A DNA stretch of 47,931 bases, taken from assembly GCA_022706885.1 (NCBI GenBank), contig JAKJBR010000007.1, positions 1 through 47,931 on the forward strand. Reading direction: 5' to 3'. Both the position numbers and the translations under genes were made by a program. Positions 43,203 to 47,931 of this stretch are shown in pieces (position 1 is the first letter of the stretch; each line of letters opens with the position of its first letter). Source of the stretch: DUPQ01 sp022706885 (GTDB taxonomy: Bacteria; Bacillota; Clostridia; DUPQ01). Below the pieces are notes generated by a model, which did not search any database, had not been told where the DNA came from, and saw only the letters and a list, made by a program, of their open reading frames with translations.

Positions 43203-44102
43203 CTAATCTATAAAACTCTCTGCTATTACTCGGACATAATTCTCAAATACTGTTTTTTCCACTAAATAATAGCGATTAATAAGTTGCCATAAAGAATTGG
43301 GATTGTTGCTTAAGCGTTCTTTCAATCTAAGAACAGAAGAAACTGCTACATCGTTGTTAAAAAAACTTTTAATCGATGATTTATCCATTGTATTTTTGAT
43401 TAAATTACGAATACCTAAATCATCATCTTGATCAAATGTCATAATAGTTTCTACATCCTTTTCTGTAATTCCGGTACTATCGGCAAGGTTTATTGCTTTT
43501 GGAATATCTGAGAAAAAATCACCTACAAGATAATATCCGTCAATTCTTTCACAAAGTAAATCTTTAGGATAACCAATCCAACAATCAACATATTGTGATG
43601 TTTCCCTCACATCATTTTCAATATCTGCTGCGACATAGCAAAATATAAGATACTGATTGCCCTCGCTGATTTCAGGAAGATCCTCACTATAATTATTTGT
43701 ATTGTAGCCAACACCTACAGTAATAAATTCTCGGTTTGGAAACAAGTCAGAATTGCAAGCCAAAACTTTATCGACTTTTACATCAAACAAAGTCATATTA
43801 TCAATAACATTACAGTCCATAAATCTATAGCTTACAGTTGCATATCGGATGTTTGAAATTTCGCCAGTCAATAATACCGTGTTTTTTGTATAAGCTTCTT
43901 TATCACTAAGATTAATCCACTCATAAAAAACATAGGTAATTTCTTGTGTATCCTCTGTTTGTATGACTTCAACATTGGCTGATTTGTACAAAACTGTCTG
44001 AGTCTTTGTCTCTATGTTTTTATCACACGCAACTAAAAGTGATGTAATCACAATACAAATGACGATGCCAATTAAAATACAAAATTTTGTTTTTCTTTTC
44101 AT
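43203..44102 (-). CDS. Lipoprotein of unknown function
   Basis: ATG 44102 has GGAG seven bases upstream. The 299-residue product has a lipoprotein signal (FCILIGIVICIVITSLLVAC, lipobox LVAC, then Asp-Lys). The mature part is acidic, with alternating strands in the first half and a helical Asn/Ser/Leu-rich C-terminus. I recognise no enzymatic motif. It is the first gene of a two-gene minus-strand unit with the metalloprotease, so it might be a membrane-attached partner or inhibitor; this is inference from position only. Confidence 0.75.
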   Translation of the reverse strand: MKRKTKFCILIGIVICIVITSLLVACDKNIETKTQTVLYKSANVEVIQTEDTQEITYVFYEWINLSDKEAYTKNTVLLTGEISNIRYATVSYRFMDCNVIDNMTLFDVKVDKVLACNSDLFPNREFITVGVGYNTNNYSEDLPEISEGNQYLIFCYVAADIENDVRETSQYVDCWIGYPKDLLCERIDGYYLVGDFFSDIPKAINLADSTGITEKDVETIMTFDQDDDLGIRNLIKNTMDKSSIKSFFNNDVAVSSVLRLKERLSNNPNSLWQLINRYYLVEKTVFENYVRVIAESFID

Positions 44103-44138
44103 CACTAATCTCCTCTTGTAATATATTTTTGCAATTAT

Positions 44139-44167
44139 AGAATATTAAATAACTACTCAAATGTCAA
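44139..44167 (-). promoter_or_regulatory. Promoter of the lipoprotein/metalloprotease unit
   Basis: On the minus strand a perfect TTGACA (44167-44162) is followed after 17 bases by TATTCT (44144-44139). The lipoprotein start codon is about 37 bases downstream. Confidence 0.7.
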
Positions 44168-44275
44168 GCACAAAATGCAATATACTGCTGCATATGTAAC
44201 CTTTAAGTAACTATACATAGAATTTGGGATTGAATTAAGTTAAGAATCTGAGAAAATTTCGTATTGCTTAATATA

Positions 44276-44305
44276 TTGGTCAGTGACAAAATGCAGCAAT
44301 ATAAT
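44276..44305 (+). promoter_or_regulatory. Promoter of the PII-like/antiporter operon
   Basis: TTGGTC (44276-44281), an 18-base spacer, then TATAAT (44300-44305). The expected transcription start, about 44312, places the hairpin at 44322-44350 at the 5' end of the message. Confidence 0.7.
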
Positions 44306-44321
44306 CAGTGAAAAAAGTGGT

Positions 44322-44350
44322 AACCTTTCAGATAAAAGCTTTGAAAGGTT
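44322..44350 (+). promoter_or_regulatory. 5' UTR hairpin before the PII-like gene
   Basis: A perfect 9-bp stem, AACCTTTCA/TGAAAGGTT, with an 11-base loop sits directly upstream of the purine-rich ribosome site (CGGGAGGGAG). It has no T run, so it is not a terminator; it may affect stability or translation. Confidence 0.6.
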
Positions 44351-44366
44351 CGGGAGGGAGTGGATA

Positions 44367-44711
44367 ATGAAATTGTTGGTATTAATACTTAATAAACCCG
44401 AATACCTGGGTAAAATACTTCACTGTCTGTTGGAAAGAGATATCTGCGGTGCAACAGTTTTGGATTCTACAGGTATGATAAGAGTTATAAGTGAACAATC
44501 TATTGAACCCCCTCCGATTTTCGGTTCGCTGAGGCAATTTTTAAACCCCTCCGGGGAAAGCAGTAAAACCGTTTTAATGGTTCTTCCGGAGAATAAGGTA
44601 GAGGCGGCAAAAAGTGTAATAAGAGAAGTTACGGGAGGATTTGACAAGCCCAATACCGGTATTATGTTCACAGTTCCCATTTCCTGTACGGAAGGGGTAG
44701 ATATGGTGTAA
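44367..44711 (+). CDS. PII-like (GlnB-fold) small regulatory protein
   Basis: ATG 44367 is preceded by GGGAGGGAG; a longer frame from 44283 would begin before the predicted transcription start. The 114-residue product looks like a ferredoxin-like PII/CutA-type fold: MKLLVLILNKPEYLGKILHC, GATVLDSTGMIRV and VLMVLPENKVEAAKSVIREV. There is a T-loop-like Ser/Pro-rich segment (SIEPPPIFGSLRQ). It lies four bases before a cation/proton antiporter gene, so it probably regulates that transporter. Ligand unknown. Confidence 0.7.
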   Translation: MKLLVLILNKPEYLGKILHCLLERDICGATVLDSTGMIRVISEQSIEPPPIFGSLRQFLNPSGESSKTVLMVLPENKVEAAKSVIREVTGGFDKPNTGIMFTVPISCTEGVDMV

Positions 44712-44714
44712 TTT

Positions 44715-45935
44715 ATGAATATCTTATTAAGCCTTTGTCTTGCCATGTTGGCAGGGCTGTTAATGACGCGAGTAGTAAAAAGATTCGGACTTCCCAATGT
44801 TACGGGGTATTTAATAGCGGGACTGCTTATAGGACCGTTTTGTTTCAAGCTGATTCCTAATGATTATTTAGAGATATTTTCCATAATAACTACCGCTGCT
44901 CTGGGATTTATAGCCTTCTCGATAGGAGGAGAATTTAAACTGGAGCATATAAAACTGCTGGGAAAGAGAATAATTACCATTACCTTAGTACAAGCGCTTA
45001 TGACGGTATTGGTTGTGGATTTGGTGCTTTTTATTGCGGGCTTATTCCTGCCCGGATTTGATACGCCGCTGGTAATTGTTCTTGGAGCAATAGCTACCGC
45101 CACTGCTCCTGCCGCAACATTGATGGTGGTAAGACAGTATAAAGCGGACGGTATAGTAACAAGGATATTATTACCCGTAGTAGCAGGCGATGACGCCATA
45201 GGATTGGTTATTTTCGCAATATCCTTAGCAATTGCAAAAGCATTAGCCAGAAATGAAGCATTAACAATTCAATCGGCATTATTAGCTCCTTTATGGGAGA
45301 TATTCAAGTCGCTGGCAGTCGGAGCGGTTTTAGGATTTCTTCTCTCACTGGGCATGAGATTATTTAAATCCAAAACCAATAGAATTATTCTTATCATTGC
45401 CTTTATATTCGGAGGTGTTGCTTTAAGCCTGACCCTAAAATTATCCTCTTTACTTACCTGTATGATGATCGGTGCGGTTTATGCAAACTTATACAGTGAA
45501 ATGGAACCTGTCATGGAAGCGTATGACAAATGGACACCCCCGTTATTTTTGCTCTTTTTCGTCATATCAGGTGCCGAGTTGAATATTGAGATGGTATTGA
45601 AAGTGGGATTAATAGGAATACTATATCTTATTGCACGTTCGATAGGTAAATATACCGGCGCTTATCTCGGTGCCGTTATGTCAAAAGCAGATGAAAATGT
45701 AAAGAAATATCTGGGACTTGCATTGCTTCCTCAAGCCGGTGTGGCTATAGGTATGGCACAGGTAGCGATGATTGAGTTGCCGGAGTATGGTGATGCAATA
45801 AGAACCATAGTATTGTGTGCCACTCTTGTTTATGAACTTGTCGGGCCGGTTATCACAAAAGTTGCTCTGCAAAAAGCGGGGGAGATACCGGTACAGCCTA
45901 AGCCTCAAAGAAAATTAAATAAGAAGACTAAATAA
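44715..45935 (+). CDS. CPA-family cation/proton antiporter
   Basis: This 406-residue polytopic protein has about 12 membrane segments. Key features are the N-terminal GLPNVTGYLIAGLLIGP, the unwound helix AIATATAPAATLMVVRQY and the ion-binding LLPVVAGDDAIGLVIF, with the Asp-Asp pair typical of CPA2 Na+(K+)/H+ exchangers. The C-terminus is short and basic, without an NAD-binding RCK domain. The adjacent PII-like protein may substitute for such a regulatory domain. Confidence 0.87.
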   Translation: MNILLSLCLAMLAGLLMTRVVKRFGLPNVTGYLIAGLLIGPFCFKLIPNDYLEIFSIITTAALGFIAFSIGGEFKLEHIKLLGKRIITITLVQALMTVLVVDLVLFIAGLFLPGFDTPLVIVLGAIATATAPAATLMVVRQYKADGIVTRILLPVVAGDDAIGLVIFAISLAIAKALARNEALTIQSALLAPLWEIFKSLAVGAVLGFLLSLGMRLFKSKTNRIILIIAFIFGGVALSLTLKLSSLLTCMMIGAVYANLYSEMEPVMEAYDKWTPPLFLLFFVISGAELNIEMVLKVGLIGILYLIARSIGKYTGAYLGAVMSKADENVKKYLGLALLPQAGVAIGMAQVAMIELPEYGDAIRTIVLCATLVYELVGPVITKVALQKAGEIPVQPKPQRKLNKKTK

Positions 45936-45952
45936 AACTGATTTTGCTTTTA

Positions 45953-45982
45953 TTTACAGAAACCTTAACGAATTTATATAAT
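45953..45982 (+). promoter_or_regulatory. Promoter upstream of rhaA
   Basis: TTTACA (45953-45958) and TATAAT (45977-45982) are separated by 18 bases in the gap after the antiporter gene. No obvious catabolite-responsive element was recognised. Confidence 0.6.
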
Positions 45983-46037
45983 AATGCTGAAAATGCATTG
46001 CAAAAATGATAGAATAAAGAAAAACAGGAGGGTGAAT

Positions 46038-47297
46038 ATGTACAGTACGGAAAAAGCATATAAACAGGCTAAGGAGTATTACAAACGTTTCGGAATAGAC
46101 ACGGAAAAAGCAATGAAATTATGTGACAAGGTTCCGATTTCAATACATTGCTGGCAAGGCGATGATGTGGGCGGATTTGAAAAGAGCGCATCGGATTTAA
46201 CCGGAGGACTTCAGGTAACGGGTAATTATCCGGGCAAACCGAGGACCGCCGATGAATTACGGTCAGACCTGGATGTTGTAATGAAATATCTTCCGGGAGT
46301 CAAAAAAATAAATCTGCATGCAATTTATCAGGAAGCGGATAAATTCGTAGACAGAGATGCCATAAAACCCGAGCATTTTAAGAAATGGGCGGACTGGGCT
46401 GTGGACAGAAATATCGGACTGGATTTTAATCCCACATATTTTTCTCATCCTTTGAGCGAAAACGGCACGCTGTCGGCTGCCAATGATGAGGTAAGGGAAT
46501 TCTGGATAAGACACGGAATAGCCTGCAGAAGAATAGGTCAGTATTTCTATGAAAGAACAGGGAAACCCTGCGTTGTAAACCACTGGACGAGCGACGGTTC
46601 CAAAGAAATACCTCATGATACTCTGTCACCGAGATTGAGATTAAAAGACAGTTATGACAGAATATTTGCGGAAACAGCCGATGTAAAAGGTGTCATAGAC
46701 GGTATAGAGAGTAAATTGTTCGGAATAGGATTGGAAAGTTATACCGCAGGTAGTTTTGAATTCTGTCTGAGCTATGTTATTAACAAGAGAAAGAATCACA
46801 TCATTCTTACAATGGATACCGGTCATTATCATCCCACCGAGGTGGTATCGGCAAAACTGGGAGCGATATTCGCTTTCCAAAAGTCGATACTCTTACATGT
46901 CAGCAGACCTGTAAGATGGGATTCCGACCATGTAGTTTCTTTTGATGATGAGACCAGAGCTATATTTGAAGAACTGGTAAAATTGGGCAAACTTAATAAC
47001 ACTTATGTAGCAACCGACTATTTTGATGCTTCCATCAACAGGGTAATGGCATGGGTTGTGGGTTTAAGAAATACCAGAAAAGCCATACTTGCCGCTTTGT
47101 TACAACCTAACGAAATGCTTTCCAAGGTAGCTGCAAGAAATGATAACACCGGTGTATTGGCAATCAGAGAGGAGTTTAAATCCGCTCCGTTCGGTCTTGT
47201 TTGGGATTACTACTGTGAAAAAGCCGGTGCCAAATCGGGCATTGAATGGATTAATGATATAAAACAGTATGAGCAGGATGTTCTTTTAAAGAGATAG
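46038..47297 (+). CDS. rhaA: L-rhamnose isomerase
   Basis: ATG 46038 has AGGAGGGTG upstream; the longer frame from 45984 starts at the -10 region. The 419-residue enzyme converts L-rhamnose to L-rhamnulose. It shows the RhaA segments VPISIHCWQGDDVGGFE, VTGNYPGKPRTADELRSDLD, INLHAIYQE, LDFNPTYFSHPLSENG and ILTMDTGHYHPTEVV, with metal-binding Glu, Asp and His residues in a TIM barrel. The other rhamnose genes (rhaB, rhaD) are absent from the window. A bidirectional terminator follows. Confidence 0.96.
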   Translation: MYSTEKAYKQAKEYYKRFGIDTEKAMKLCDKVPISIHCWQGDDVGGFEKSASDLTGGLQVTGNYPGKPRTADELRSDLDVVMKYLPGVKKINLHAIYQEADKFVDRDAIKPEHFKKWADWAVDRNIGLDFNPTYFSHPLSENGTLSAANDEVREFWIRHGIACRRIGQYFYERTGKPCVVNHWTSDGSKEIPHDTLSPRLRLKDSYDRIFAETADVKGVIDGIESKLFGIGLESYTAGSFEFCLSYVINKRKNHIILTMDTGHYHPTEVVSAKLGAIFAFQKSILLHVSRPVRWDSDHVVSFDDETRAIFEELVKLGKLNNTYVATDYFDASINRVMAWVVGLRNTRKAILAALLQPNEMLSKVAARNDNTGVLAIREEFKSAPFGLVWDYYCEKAGAKSGIEWINDIKQYEQDVLLKR

Positions 47298-47344
47298 TAT
47301 TTAACTGCTAAAGAAGTATTAAGAAGAAAAGAGTACATAGAACA

Positions 47345-47369
47345 AAAAAACCGGTATACCCGGTTTTTT
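47345..47369. terminator. Bidirectional terminator between rhaA and lacZ
   Basis: A perfect 10-bp stem AAAAAACCGG/CCGGTTTTTT with loop TATAC. The A-tract and T-tract flank the GC core on both sides, so it can end rhaA on the plus strand and the beta-galactosidase gene on the minus strand. Confidence 0.9.
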
Positions 47370-47438
47370 GTTTCAGCATATTTTATATAAAGCAATGTAT
47401 TACATAGTATTAAAGAAATGCCGTAACAGTAACGGTGA

Positions 47439-47931
47439 TTACTGTTTCTTCACATGTCTCAATCGGAACATTTCCTGTTCATCCAGAACACTGTCGGAAA
47501 AAGGCGACAGGGTAAAGGAAAAACTGTTCGGATTTGTATGAAGCAGGTACTTGTCTTCCGGGCCGGGGCCGCAGGAAGCGGTACCCAATCCCGACTGTTT
47601 GTAATCGATGTTTACGGTGATTCCTTCACTTTCTTCCAACTCATGTAAGTGTCGTGCCTTTGCAGTCTGATATGCATCATGATAGGAAGCGGAGAAGTTG
47701 AATGTATCCAGTCCGCCGAAGAACACTCCCTGTCCCTGAACATTCTTGAAGCTTGCCCATCTGGTGTCCATTCTGTTACCGTTTTCCTGAGGTTTTTCAT
47801 AATGCTCCTGTAAATCATCTATAAGCCCCTCATATATTCCCACAACGGCACTGCTGTTCATGTCTTCATAACTCTGATGGAAACCTCTTCCGAACCATTT
47901 GACATATTCATATTCAAAAGGTACCTGCATG
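47439..47931 (-). CDS. lacZ: Beta-galactosidase (GH2, LacZ type), C-terminal part, 5' end outside window
   Basis: The last ~164 residues of a glycoside hydrolase family 2 beta-galactosidase. The C-terminal beta-sandwich (Bgal_small_N) is recognised by VKWFGRGFHQSYEDM, SAVVGIYEG, KPQENGNRMDTRW, FGGLDTFNFSASYHDA and NIDYKQSGLGTASCGPGP. The catalytic Glu residues lie upstream, beyond the window edge; the Met at 47930 is internal. The gene reads toward rhaA and shares its terminator. Confidence 0.93.
   Translation of the reverse strand, partial: MQVPFEYEYVKWFGRGFHQSYEDMNSSAVVGIYEGLIDDLQEHYEKPQENGNRMDTRWASFKNVQGQGVFFGGLDTFNFSASYHDAYQTAKARHLHELEESEGITVNIDYKQSGLGTASCGPGPEDKYLLHTNPNSFSFTLSPFSDSVLDEQEMFRLRHVKKQ

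Noticed and set aside
47930..47931. Met at the window edge as start of a small minus-strand gene
   Set aside because: The sequence is the interior of the LacZ C-terminal domain, so the gene continues beyond the window.

Overview
The window looks like a chromosomal segment of a low-to-moderate GC, Gram-positive anaerobe of the class Clostridia, most likely a gut or rumen Lachnospiraceae-type bacterium. This is inferred from the gene order lepA-hemW-hrcA-grpE-dnaK-dnaJ-prmA-rsmE with a perfect CIRCE operator, the single-chain 1257-residue PurL, the ruvCAB-queH block, the mltG-trmR-trhP order, and sugar genes (rhaA, lacZ). Stop codons behave as in the standard bacterial code. No rRNA, tRNA, CRISPR array or intact insertion sequence was seen.

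Region 1 (1-22915, plus strand) is a long, tightly packed housekeeping run. It covers translation factor LepA (cut by the window edge), HemW, a P-loop nucleoside-kinase-like protein, the HrcA/CIRCE heat-shock operon, PrmA, RsmE, HtpG, PurL, a uroporphyrinogen-decarboxylase-family protein, MltG, the wobble-uridine modification pair TrmR/TrhP, a fusion of pyrroline-5-carboxylate reductase with RNase HI, and a SUV3-type helicase. Starts and stops often overlap by one to four bases, which suggests translational coupling.

Region 2 (about 22916-28600) is an AT-richer accessory stretch. Its most notable content is a three-gene cassette that looks like a phosphoenolpyruvate-utilising/rifampicin-phosphotransferase-type enzyme split into separate polypeptides: a swivelling phosphohistidine domain, an unknown protein, and an ATP-grasp domain, in the reverse of the usual fused order. 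After it come two near-identical remnants of a winged-helix regulator, two small proteins, an orphan coding fragment, an S51-family peptidase homologue and a SAM methyltransferase. Three copies of an extended -10 promoter plus leader sequence precede separate modules here.

Region 3 (28600-42089) returns to core genes: secG, a membrane-anchored alpha/beta hydrolase, ruvC-ruvA-ruvB, queH, a homocysteine S-methyltransferase-domain protein, a convergent two-component system on the minus strand, then a PatB-type C-S lyase, serS, lysA and an MTA/SAH deaminase. Several fit sulfur and methionine metabolism (S-methyltransferase, C-S lyase, MTA/SAH deaminase).

Region 4 (42090-47931) contains a minus-strand AT-rich pair, a lipoprotein and a secreted metzincin-type metalloprotease, next to a divergent PII-like regulator and cation/proton antiporter operon with a 5' hairpin. 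L-rhamnose isomerase follows, then a bidirectional terminator and the C-terminal end of a minus-strand GH2 beta-galactosidase cut by the window edge.
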